NCBI GenBank assembly: GCA_021158865.1 | Contig: JAGGSX010000178.1 | Location: 1-13,660 of the forward strand | Direction: 5' to 3' | Origin: Thermoplasmata archaeon | Lineage (GTDB): Archaea; Thermoplasmatota; E2; UBA202; JdFR-43 | Length of the DNA: 13,660 nt | Shown: positions 1 to 5,552 of the stretch, piece after piece | Layout of the letters: every line of letters starts with the position of its first letter | How positions within the stretch are numbered: position 1 is the first letter of the stretch | The notes under the pieces: generated by a model | Seen by the model: the letters and a program-made list of their open reading frames with translations, nothing else | The model's database searches: none | Told to the model about the DNA's origin: nothing | Translations under genes and position numbers: made by a program

Positions 1-1496
1 CATCCTGCTATGTTATTGTATATATCGCTTGCATTTGTTTGCTCTTCTTTAAACCATCCAAGGCTATTCCATCCTACCAGCAAGGTTATGTTAACGCTTT
101 GGATAGGCAATCCAGTTACGCTTAAATTTGTATTATTGCTTACAGAAATGAAGTAGCCTACGCCCTTTTCAATTGCAAAGTTGTTCGGTGAGCCAGGAGT
201 GTAAACATCAAAGTCATTTTTGCTGTTATTCCATTTCAATATGAGATTACATCCTTGGATGCTGTTATATAGCAAGGATGCTGTATAATTGTTCTCGCAG
301 GGTATTGTAACAAAATTCCATCCTCGATGTAACATAAATGAAAACATGTTTATTGCTGTTATCTGCAAGGAAGGAGACCATTCGCTCTCTGCATCATTAA
401 CATCCTTTGCCTTTACTGTGATATTATATAAACCTGCCTCACTCCATGAATGATTTGCTGTTGCAATTGCTCCAGATGGATATGGGCCGAGCCATGTTGT
501 ATTGCTTCCATCTCCCCAATCAAACATGTAATATAAATCATCTCCATTTGGGTCTGTTGTATTTGCTGAAAATGTATATTCCGTTCCAGTTATTACCGTT
601 GTTGCTCCAGAAGGCATTGCTGGTGTGTCTGGAGGAGAGTTCGGATTGTATGGAATTGCAAGGGCTGCTACTTCAATTCCACCTGGGAATGAACCTACTA
701 ATGTGGTAGAACCATCACTGGTGTCGCAGGTATATAGTGCGCCGCCTGTAGTATAGGCAGCTAAATAAAATATATCATTATCTTTATCGTATTCAGCACC
801 TTGTGCATAATTAAGGGACAATCCAGTAGAGCCAATATCGCGAACCGAAAGATTCCATGGATAAAGCTCGTATAAATCATCAATTATAATATCTGGTCCG
901 TATATGTGCCCATTGTTGTCGCACCCCATAGCAATGATTGCAATTGGAGTACTTACCTGCCCCAGATGTGTTGCAGTACCTGTAGTCAAATCGATTGTGT
1001 AGAAATGGGTATATAGAGTAGAACCTACCACTTCGCCAGCTGTTGCGTACATGGTATCATTGAAGGTGGAATAAGTTAAACCAGTGGGTATATAGCTGGT
1101 ATCGATACCTGTGTTGCCAATTATCGTTGTAGCTCCTGTTGCAGTATCAATGGTGATTAGGTTATGTGTTTCATATTGTGTTCCAGTGATGGCATACCAT
1201 GCGCCCTCTGCCCATGTGCCTGCAAAAACCGTAGTTGAATCTACTGCAAGCTGTGTTATACTGCCAGGATCATCTGAAGGGAAAGAAATAGGTCCAGGAG
1301 ATACGCCACCGCCGGATGAGAGTGCCCAAGCATAAAAGATTTCTCTATTGTTAAGAGATATTCCTCTTCCAAATTCATCATGTATGTTTATCTCGCATCT
1401 GCCTAATTCATTTTTTCCCTCTGCTATTCCAATCGCCGGAAAAATGCCCAGAACTAACAATATACTCAGTACACATCCTAATATCTTTTGCCTCAT
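1..1496 (-). CDS. Secreted PKD-domain surface protein, 3' end outside window
   Basis: An open frame of 498 codons runs from an ATG at 1496 off the left edge with no stop. The N-terminus is a clear signal peptide: basic MRQK, a hydrophobic core (about residues 5-23), then AEG. Residues about 60-280 are rich in G, T, S and D and contain repeated phrases pairing a predicted strand with a DNNGHIYG or DKDNDIFYLA-type turn, suggesting a beta-propeller-like fold. Residues about 289-382 form a PKD domain, with the typical DWGDG at 326-330 and SWSEAGLYNITVKAKD later. From residue 392 a module beginning GWN and leading into TASLLYNSIQGC is repeated from residue 475 (GWNSLGWF, then NASDIYNNIAGC), about 83 residues apart. 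Many N-x-T/S sites fit archaeal S-layer or surface glycoproteins. The start is supported by GGAGG at 1503-1507, 6 nt upstream. The ligand or role is unknown; adhesion, an S-layer component or an extracellular binding protein are all possible. Confidence 0.85.
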   Translation of the reverse strand, partial: MRQKILGCVLSILLVLGIFPAIGIAEGKNELGRCEINIHDEFGRGISLNNREIFYAWALSSGGGVSPGPISFPSDDPGSITQLAVDSTTVFAGTWAEGAWYAITGTQYETHNLITIDTATGATTIIGNTGIDTSYIPTGLTYSTFNDTMYATAGEVVGSTLYTHFYTIDLTTGTATHLGQVSTPIAIIAMGCDNNGHIYGPDIIIDDLYELYPWNLSVRDIGSTGLSLNYAQGAEYDKDNDIFYLAAYTTGGALYTCDTSDGSTTLVGSFPGGIEVAALAIPYNPNSPPDTPAMPSGATTVITGTEYTFSANTTDPNGDDLYYMFDWGDGSNTTWLGPYPSGAIATANHSWSEAGLYNITVKAKDVNDAESEWSPSLQITAINMFSFMLHRGWNFVTIPCENNYTASLLYNSIQGCNLILKWNNSKNDFDVYTPGSPNNFAIEKGVGYFISVSNNTNLSVTGLPIQSVNITLLVGWNSLGWFKEEQTNASDIYNNIAG

Positions 1497-1502
1497 TTTA
1501 TG

Positions 1503-1507
1503 CCTCC
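1503..1507 (-). promoter_or_regulatory. Shine-Dalgarno site of the surface protein gene
   Basis: On the minus strand GGAGG lies 6 nt before the ATG at 1496. It fixes the start and shows that this mRNA has a leader, unlike the leaderless first genes elsewhere in the window. Confidence 0.75.
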
Positions 1508-1521
1508 AATTAGTGAAATGT

Positions 1522-2235
1522 TTAGAAGTTTTTAAGTTTTTCTGTCACAATTTTATATTCAAAGTGGTGAATGGACAAACTCTGATGACTCCGTATCCAG
1601 TTATAATAGAAAATGTAAATGGAAAACCATAGATGAACATGTCTTATTTTCCATCTTTTGCTTGGAAAATAATTATCAAATACTCTGGTTCTATCCTTTA
1701 TTGTTTCTATAACTCTTTCCACATAATTTCTTATTCCTCCAGAAACAATTTCACGATGAATTCCATATCTTTTCAATATTAGATACCATGGGCCTCCATC
1801 TGTTATGGCAATGGAAGGCAATTTCCCATACATTCTCCATATTTTATGAATTAAATTTTTACATGCTATGTTTGTTCTACTTCTGCTTATCATAAAGAAA
1901 ACAACTTTCCTGTTTTCTGGATCAATAACAAACCAGAACCAGAAATTCATGTCCCCTATCTGAAGGGATGTTTCATCTATGACAACAATATCTGGCATTT
2001 TATCTGCAATTTTGTTTTCCAGTACACTCCCAAATTTCTGCGACCATTTCCATATGGCGGTTCTGCTTCTTTTTATGAAAGTGCGAATTGCCATGGCAAC
2101 ATCTCTTAGAGAGAGTCTACATAGATAAAGGAATACGCTGTAGAGGATTATTTCCACTGGAGTTCTTTCTCTTATAACGATACATTTTTCTTTCAGCAAA
2201 TATTTCAATAATTGCACCCCATCCCTTTTTTGCAT
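1522..2235 (-). CDS. IS6/IS240-like DDE transposase
   Basis: This 237-residue protein looks like a DDE transposase of the IS6/IS240 type. A short N-terminal helical DNA-binding region (about residues 1-75, with TPVEIILYSVFLYL then LSLRDVA and IWKWSQKF) is followed by an RNase H-like core. Likely catalytic residues are D87 (IDETSL), D146 (TDGGPWY) and a Glu at 173 or 177 (NYVERVIETIKDR). The core includes the alternating FWFWFVIDPENRKVV strand typical of this group, and the C-terminus holds the YNWIRSHQSL helix seen near the end of such enzymes, so the gene looks full length. I chose the ATG at 2235 because GAGGTGA sits at 2241-2247, 5 nt upstream; an in-frame ATG at 2256 would add 7 residues. 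Only 14 nt separate the stop from the Shine-Dalgarno site of the surface protein gene, which reads in the same direction. I found no convincing pair of terminal inverted repeats. Confidence 0.85.
   Translation of the reverse strand: MQKRDGVQLLKYLLKEKCIVIRERTPVEIILYSVFLYLCRLSLRDVAMAIRTFIKRSRTAIWKWSQKFGSVLENKIADKMPDIVVIDETSLQIGDMNFWFWFVIDPENRKVVFFMISRSRTNIACKNLIHKIWRMYGKLPSIAITDGGPWYLILKRYGIHREIVSGGIRNYVERVIETIKDRTRVFDNYFPSKRWKIRHVHLWFSIYIFYYNWIRSHQSLSIHHFEYKIVTEKLKNF
1532..1558 (-). promoter_or_regulatory. Possible TATA elements of the surface protein gene inside the transposase 3' end
   Basis: Read on the minus strand, an ATATAAAA stretch (about 1551-1558) and a CTTAAAAA stretch (about 1532-1540) lie within the last transposase codons. 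With the usual 25 nt from TATA to transcription start, they would give starts near 1527 or 1510, upstream of the GGAGG at 1503-1507. There is no other space for a promoter between the transposase stop and the surface gene. Both are weak matches in A+T-rich DNA; read-through from the transposase gene is the alternative. Confidence 0.3.
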
Positions 2236-2292
2236 TTTGGTCACCTCTAAATGCATGATGGAATGGAGTGCATATTTTTATTGAAAAATTTC

Positions 2293-2303
2293 GTTAAGTT
2301 AAC
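2293..2303. repeat. Perfect 11-bp palindrome GTTAA-G-TTAAC in the divergent intergenic region
   Basis: GTTAAGTTAAC reads the same on both strands around a single central base. It lies between the transposase gene (minus) and the uL16 gene (plus), about 23 nt upstream of the uL16 TATA box. It is also beside the sequence GGGCCGTGTTAAC (minus-strand reading, ending near 2310), which would be a reasonable right end for the insertion sequence. It could therefore be part of an IS terminus or an operator, and the sequence does not decide between them. Confidence 0.4.
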
Positions 2304-2325
2304 ACGGCCCTAGCACATTGAAACA

Positions 2326-2334
2326 TTTATATAA
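2326..2334 (+). promoter_or_regulatory. TATA box of the uL16 (L10e) gene
   Basis: TTTATATAA is centred about 25 nt upstream of the ATG at 2355. That is the spacing expected when the archaeal transcription start coincides with the start codon. It argues for a leaderless mRNA and against the in-frame ATG at 2334, which overlaps the TATA box itself. Confidence 0.75.
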
Positions 2335-2354
2335 TGAAATTTTATCTATCCAAC

Positions 2355-2861
2355 ATGTCGAGAAAGCCGGCGAGAATGTATAGAGACATTAGAGGAAGAG
2401 TCACGACAAGGAAAGAATACATGGGAGGTGTTCCAAATCCAAGAATAAGCCAATTTGATTTGGGTAATTTAACTACTGAATTTCCAGTTGAAATATCATT
2501 AATTGCGAAGGAAAAATGCAACATATTGCATCGCGCATTGGAAGCGGCTCGTGTAGCAGCAAACCGTTACATAATGAAAACTGCAGGAAAATCAAATTAT
2601 AGAATGAAAATAAGAACCTATCCTCATGTGGTTGTAAGAGAGAATAAGCAGGCGACAGGAGCAGGAGCAGATAGAGTTTCGCAAGGGATGAGAAAAGCAT
2701 ACGGCAAACCTGTTGGAACAGCAGCCCAAGTAAGGGAAGGGCAGAAAATAATCACAATATGGACTACAACAGAAAATGTAAAATTTGCAAAGGATGCCTT
2801 AAAAAGAGCAAATGCCAAGCTACCAACTCCATGCGGAATAGAAATTAACATGGCTGAATAA
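2355..2861 (+). CDS. rpl10e: Large-subunit ribosomal protein uL16 (archaeal L10e)
   Basis: This encodes a 168-residue protein, the normal length for archaeal/eukaryotic L10e, the uL16 homologue that sits near the A-site tRNA in the large ribosomal subunit. The conserved N-terminus MSRKPARMYRDIRG, the GGVPNPRISQFDLGN segment, the ALEAARVAANRY helix, the basic MKIRTYPHVVVRENKQATGAGADRV loop and the GMRKAYGKPVGTAAQV segment are all present. The start at 2355 is preferred over 2334 because family members begin just before RKPARMYR and because the TATA box at 2326-2334 places transcription start at 2355. It stands alone rather than in a ribosomal protein cluster and is followed by a T-rich stretch, so it is probably a single-gene transcript. 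No anomalies were seen. Confidence 0.96.
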   Translation: MSRKPARMYRDIRGRVTTRKEYMGGVPNPRISQFDLGNLTTEFPVEISLIAKEKCNILHRALEAARVAANRYIMKTAGKSNYRMKIRTYPHVVVRENKQATGAGADRVSQGMRKAYGKPVGTAAQVREGQKIITIWTTTENVKFAKDALKRANAKLPTPCGIEINMAE

Positions 2862-2895
2862 AGGATTAGCCTTCCTCCGCTATTTCTATTCGGTG

Positions 2896-2924
2896 TCTTC
2901 TTTTCTCTTCATTTAATTCTTTTA
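2896..2924 (+). terminator. T-rich transcription terminator after uL16
   Basis: A pyrimidine-rich tract, TCTTCTTTTCTC followed by further T runs and ending in TTTT, lies 35-63 nt past the uL16 stop on the coding strand. Archaeal RNA polymerase terminates on such T tracts without a hairpin, and no strong stem precedes it. Confidence 0.5.
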
Positions 2925-2928
2925 AAGC

Positions 2929-2943
2929 AGTAGAATTTCTACT
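2929..2943. repeat. 15-bp palindrome AGTAGAA-T-TTCTACT
   Basis: Two perfect 7-bp arms surround one central base. The lack of a loop makes an RNA hairpin unlikely and a dimeric-protein DNA site more plausible. It lies between the uL16 terminator tract and the upstream repeat of the Mbx-type cassette, about 170 nt before the mbxL start. That is farther than most archaeal operators, so any function is uncertain. Confidence 0.4.
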
Positions 2944-3020
2944 CTAAAAACGAATTGGGTATATCGATAAAAGAAAATGTAGCATATTTTGACAAAAATG
3001 TAATAAAAACAAAAATGTAA
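2931..3020 (+). pseudogene. Remnant of the 3' end of an mbxK-like (NuoC-like) gene
   Basis: After an in-frame TAG at 2931, the frame reads on to TAA at 3018-3020 and ends KENVAYFDKNVIKTKM. The intact mbxK gene ends EREKAYFDKNVTKN at 5552. The shared AYFDKNV block is also nearly identical in DNA (2981-3003 versus 5519-5541). It therefore looks like the duplicated tail of an mbxK copy rather than chance. There is no start codon or upstream domain, so it is not a working gene. The match left of 2973 is weak, so the true left border of the duplication is uncertain. Confidence 0.55.
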
Positions 3021-3026
3021 TAAAAA
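2993..3026 (+). repeat. Perfect tandem duplication, 2 x 17 bp
   Basis: The unit CAAAAATGTAATAAAAA occurs at 2993-3009 and again at 3010-3026 with no mismatch. The corresponding place in the downstream copy (about 5531-5547) has a single unit, so this is a local duplication after the larger repeat formed. Confidence 0.85.
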
Positions 3027-3053
3027 ATTGATATAATATTCCGTATTTATGCG

Positions 3054-3107
3054 AGTAGTGTAATTTTTATGCAAAACCTACAAAATTTTTAAATATTATT
3101 TTACATA
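3054..3107 (+). promoter_or_regulatory. Promoter of the Mbx-type operon, near-identical to the mbh promoter
   Basis: The segment contains a TATA box (TTTTAAATA, 3087-3095) centred 25 nt before the GTG at 3116, with an ACAAAA purine-rich BRE-like stretch before it, so transcription should begin at the GTG (leaderless). The 25 nt upstream of the BRE (3054-3078) are fully identical to those before mbhA. That is longer than core promoter needs explain and suggests a shared regulator site. Confidence 0.75.
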
Positions 3108-3115
3108 ATAGCCTC

Positions 3116-4222
3116 GTGAAAGAAAAAGATTTATTTCTCTATGAATTGCCATTTGGACCTGCTCATTCTGGTTCAGGAAATTTTCATGTAAAAATTATAA
3201 TGGATGGAGAAAAAATTGTTGAAGCAAGAGCTGATCCTGGCTACTTGCATCGTGGGTTTGAAAAATTAATGGAATATCGCAGCCCAATACAAAATGCTGT
3301 TTTATCAGATAGAATTTGCGTTTTAGAACCTTTATCATGGAATTTGGTTCATGCTGAAGTAGTCGATAAAATAATGGGATATGATATTCCAGAGAGAGCA
3401 AAATATATTAGAGTTATAATGGCTGAATTGACAAGGGTGCAGAGCCATTTAATATGGTTTGGAGCAACTTCCATAGCAACTGGTTTTGATACTGGATTTA
3501 AGATAGCAATTGGTTATAGAGATTACATTTTGGATTTATTTGAAATGGTAACAGGTGGACGTGTATATCCAGCAGGTTATATAAGGCCAGGTGGTGTGAG
3601 ATGGGATTTTCCAGATGGGTTTAAAAATAAGTGCAATGAAGTTCTTGAAAAAATTGAGAAAGGAATGGCTAGCATGGATAAAATTTTATTCAAAAATCAT
3701 ACCTTTAAATTGAGGACAAAAGATATTGGTATATTAAATAAAAAAGATGTTTCTATACTTGGAGCAACTGGTCCAGTTGCAAGAGCAAGCGGGATAAAAA
3801 TGGATGTTAGAAAGGATGACCCCTATGAAATTTATGATAATTTGGAATTTGAAGTGCCTGTAGAGGATGAGGGAGATGCCTATGCAAGATTTATGGTTGG
3901 GAGAGAGGAAGTGAATCAATCCATTAATATAATAAGGCAGGCTCTGAGAGAAATGCCAGAAGGAAGCATAAGCGTTAAAATCATGCCATTTGGAAAGATG
4001 AAAGAAGGCGAAGCATATGCGAGGATAGAGGCGGCGAGAGGCGAAGCCGGGATGTATATGGTAAGTAATGGAAAATCTGTGCCATATAGAGTAAAAATTA
4101 GAGGACCATCTTTTCTGCATTTAATTCCTGTATTGCAACATTTATTGGTTGGCTCACAAATTGCAGATGTGCCATTAATTCATTGGAGTCTAAATCATTG
4201 TCCTGCAGATATGGATAGGTGA
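3116..4222 (+). CDS. mbxL: Mbx/MBS-type large subunit (NuoD/[NiFe]-hydrogenase-like), NiFe site degenerate
   Basis: This 368-residue protein belongs to the [NiFe]-hydrogenase large subunit/NuoD family. The N-terminal GPAHSGSGNFHVKI and GYLHRGFEKL (residues 42-51), PERAKYIRVIMAELTRVQSHL, and a late ARGEAGMYMVSNG then PYRVKIRGPSF are the expected landmarks. The metal-site motifs differ from a hydrogenase: the first is R66-I-C68-V-L-E71 and the last is N-H-C362-P-A-D365-M-D-R. The first cysteine of each pair is kept, but the second, which bridges Ni and Fe in hydrogenases, is an acidic residue. From memory, Pyrococcus MbxL (sulfane-sulfur reductase MBS) has a closely similar pattern. The protein stops right at the DMDR arginine, with no tail for a maturation protease. 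It starts at GTG on a leaderless transcript. A role in ferredoxin-dependent sulfur reduction is inferred; H2 chemistry is unlikely. Confidence 0.85.
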   Translation: MKEKDLFLYELPFGPAHSGSGNFHVKIIMDGEKIVEARADPGYLHRGFEKLMEYRSPIQNAVLSDRICVLEPLSWNLVHAEVVDKIMGYDIPERAKYIRVIMAELTRVQSHLIWFGATSIATGFDTGFKIAIGYRDYILDLFEMVTGGRVYPAGYIRPGGVRWDFPDGFKNKCNEVLEKIEKGMASMDKILFKNHTFKLRTKDIGILNKKDVSILGATGPVARASGIKMDVRKDDPYEIYDNLEFEVPVEDEGDAYARFMVGREEVNQSINIIRQALREMPEGSISVKIMPFGKMKEGEAYARIEAARGEAGMYMVSNGKSVPYRVKIRGPSFLHLIPVLQHLLVGSQIADVPLIHWSLNHCPADMDR

Positions 4223-4226
4223 TAAT

Positions 4227-4592
4227 ATGGTATTAAGAACATTGCTTAGGAATATGGTAAGTAAGCCTATGACTGTAAAATTCCCTTATGAAAAGCTTGA
4301 AACAGCAGAAAGATATAGAGGCGAGCATGTCTTTGACATTGATAAATGCATAAGTTGTGGGGTTTGTGAGCGTGTATGCCCAAATAAAGCAATAGAAATG
4401 GTTTCGGCAAAAGATAAAGAAAAATATCCTAAAAAATATCCTAAAATTGATTTGGGGAAATGCTGTTTTTGTGCTTTATGCCAAGAATTCTGTCCTAAAG
4501 GAGCAATTAAGCTTACAAAAAATTATTTCTTGGCAACTTTTGATTCAGTATCCTTAATCTATATACCTGATAAAAATTATAAGGAGGATTAA
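4227..4592 (+). CDS. mbxN: NuoI-like ferredoxin subunit with two [4Fe-4S] clusters, Mbx-type arm
   Basis: This 121-residue electron-entry subunit should relay electrons from soluble reduced ferredoxin to the small subunit. It has two complete cluster motifs: C41-x2-C44-x2-C47-x3-C51-P and C79-x2-C82-x2-C85-x3-C89-P (C80 is an extra cysteine). An N-terminal stretch, TVKFPYEKLETAERYRGEHVFD, precedes the first motif, as in NuoI and MbhN proteins. It follows mbxL by 4 nt, with AGGTGAT overlapping the mbxL stop as ribosome binding site, and precedes mbxJ by 1 nt, so it is translationally linked. It is a paralogue of MbhN at 13118 but lacks that protein's long lysine-rich N-terminal region. Confidence 0.9.
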   Translation: MVLRTLLRNMVSKPMTVKFPYEKLETAERYRGEHVFDIDKCISCGVCERVCPNKAIEMVSAKDKEKYPKKYPKIDLGKCCFCALCQEFCPKGAIKLTKNYFLATFDSVSLIYIPDKNYKED

Positions 4593-4593
4593 A

Positions 4594-5067
4594 ATGGAAT
4601 CTATACAAGAAAAAGAAAAACATGTTAAAGCTATGGAAAGGCTTGTAAGAGCAATATGGGTATTCAATTGGTTTAATAGTTGTGGATGTACTGAACTCTT
4701 GCCTGTTATCTCTTCTCGTTTTGATATGGAGAGATTTGGATTGATTCCTGTTGGCACACCAAGACATGCTGACTGCTTGATAATAACTGGTTATCAAACA
4801 AAAAAATCGATTAAAAGAGCAGTAAAAATATATGAACAGATGCCGGAACCAAAAGCTGTTATGGCTCTCGGCTCCTGCACAATGACCGGTGGCATGTATT
4901 GGGATTCATATAATACAATAAAAAGACTGAGCGATTATATGCCTGTAACTATATATGTGCCTGGCTGCCCTCCCCGTCCGGAAGCAATATTTCATGCAGT
5001 CGGTATGATATTTGAGCATGTTAAAAAAGCGAGAGAGGAAATAGAAAGAGCAAAGAGGAGAAAATGA
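4594..5067 (+). CDS. mbxJ: NuoB/MbhJ-like small subunit with an unusual CxC motif, Mbx-type arm
   Basis: This 157-residue protein is a NuoB/MbhJ-family subunit that holds the [4Fe-4S] cluster nearest the catalytic subunit. Family landmarks include FDMERFGLIPVGTPRHAD, MALGSCTMTGG (C95) and YVPGCPPRPEAI (C125). The first cysteine pair is C30-G-C32. MbhJ in this window has C-x-x-C, and complex I NuoB has two adjacent cysteines. Aligning from the shared glutamate (E34) needs no gap, so the pair is shifted rather than deleted. An amphipathic N-terminus (EKEKHVKAMERLVRAIW) is longer than in MbhJ, and the C-terminus is highly charged (KKAREEIERAKRRK). AAGGAGGAT, 4 nt from the ATG, is a strong ribosome binding site and covers the end of mbxN. 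It overlaps mbxK by ATGA. Confidence 0.88.
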   Translation: MESIQEKEKHVKAMERLVRAIWVFNWFNSCGCTELLPVISSRFDMERFGLIPVGTPRHADCLIITGYQTKKSIKRAVKIYEQMPEPKAVMALGSCTMTGGMYWDSYNTIKRLSDYMPVTIYVPGCPPRPEAIFHAVGMIFEHVKKAREEIERAKRRK

Positions 5068-5552
5068 TTGAGGAAATAGAAAAATATAATCCGAGGGAAG
5101 AAGGTAGTACAATATGGATAAACATTCCTTCAAATAAATTACATGAAATACTGAAAAAATTGAAGGAGATTGGCTTTGAACATTTGTCTATGATAAATAT
5201 AACAGATTGGATAGATAAGGATGTTTTTGAAATAGGCTATTTTCTATGGTCATCTAAATATAAAAAAAATATTGTAGTTAAAACAGAAATAGATAGGGAG
5301 AATGCGAAAATAAAAACATCATCCGATATATGGAATGAGAGTGCAGCAATACATGAAAGAGAATTGCATGAGTTATTTGGGGTGGAATTTGAGAAAAATA
5401 ATGATTTAGCCCCATTATTTTTAGAAGATTGGAAAGAAAAACCACCATTTAGAAAAGATTTTGACTGGCATGAATATGTAAGAAAAAATTATTATGACAA
5501 CAATAATGAGAGAGAAAAAGCATATTTTGATAAAAATGTAACAAAAAATTAA
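5064..5552 (+). CDS. mbxK: NuoC-like subunit, Mbx-type arm
   Basis: This 162-residue protein resembles the 30-kDa (NuoC) subunit that clamps the large and small subunits together. The family signature is visible as HERELHELFGVEF (residues 97-109), followed by LAPLFLEDWKEKPPFRKDFD. That is closer to complex I NuoC than the MbhK of this window is. The N-terminal domain (residues 1-90) has the expected alternating helix and strand pattern. It begins in an ATGA overlap with mbxJ. Its last codons (AYFDKNVTKN) form the left part of the direct repeat shared with 2981-3020, and its stop lies 84 nt before mbhA, where a new promoter begins. It is the last gene of the L-N-J-K unit; no NuoH-like or antiporter gene accompanies that unit here. 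Confidence 0.85.
   Translation: MIEEIEKYNPREEGSTIWINIPSNKLHEILKKLKEIGFEHLSMINITDWIDKDVFEIGYFLWSSKYKKNIVVKTEIDRENAKIKTSSDIWNESAAIHERELHELFGVEFEKNNDLAPLFLEDWKEKPPFRKDFDWHEYVRKNYYDNNNEREKAYFDKNVTKN

Larger units (their letters stand above)
2981..3107 (+). repeat. Upstream copy of the direct repeat flanking the Mbx-type cassette
   Basis: This copy aligns with 5519-5628. The left part (AGCATATTTTGA, then AAAAATGTAA) matches with one substitution. The middle carries a 17-bp tandem insertion and then about 38 aligned positions with roughly a quarter mismatched. The right 54 positions (3054-3107) match 53 of 54. The two copies enclose mbxL, mbxN, mbxJ and mbxK. Confidence 0.85.

Noticed and set aside
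446..1335. Small plus-strand open frames at 446-709 and 1111-1335
   Set aside because: They are antisense to the continuous surface protein frame and have no promoter, ribosome site or recognisable domain.
1516..2328. AAATGTTT at 1516-1523 and its complement AAACATTT at 2321-2328 as terminal inverted repeats of the insertion sequence
   Set aside because: Only 8 A+T-rich positions match with no extension on either side, and the right copy would lie next to the uL16 TATA box. Chance is sufficient.
2334..2354. Extended uL16 start at 2334
   Set aside because: The ATG overlaps the TATA box and the added MKFYLSN is not part of the family.
3054..3107. SurR-type (GTT-n3-AAC) operator known from Thermococcales mbh/mbx promoters
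   Set aside because: No such half-sites occur in either 54-bp promoter. The GTTAAGTTAAC at 2293 is in another intergenic region and has the wrong spacing.
3116..5552. A second true [NiFe] hydrogenase
   Set aside because: The large subunit lacks the second cysteine of both metal motifs and ends without a processing tail.
3116..5552. Fpo or complex I input arm
   Set aside because: The retained C68 and C362 and the C-P-A-D-M-D-R ending fit Mbx/MBS better than NuoD/FpoD, which have lost these cysteines, and the small subunit lacks adjacent cysteines. A relation to the broader Ehr-type group is not excluded.
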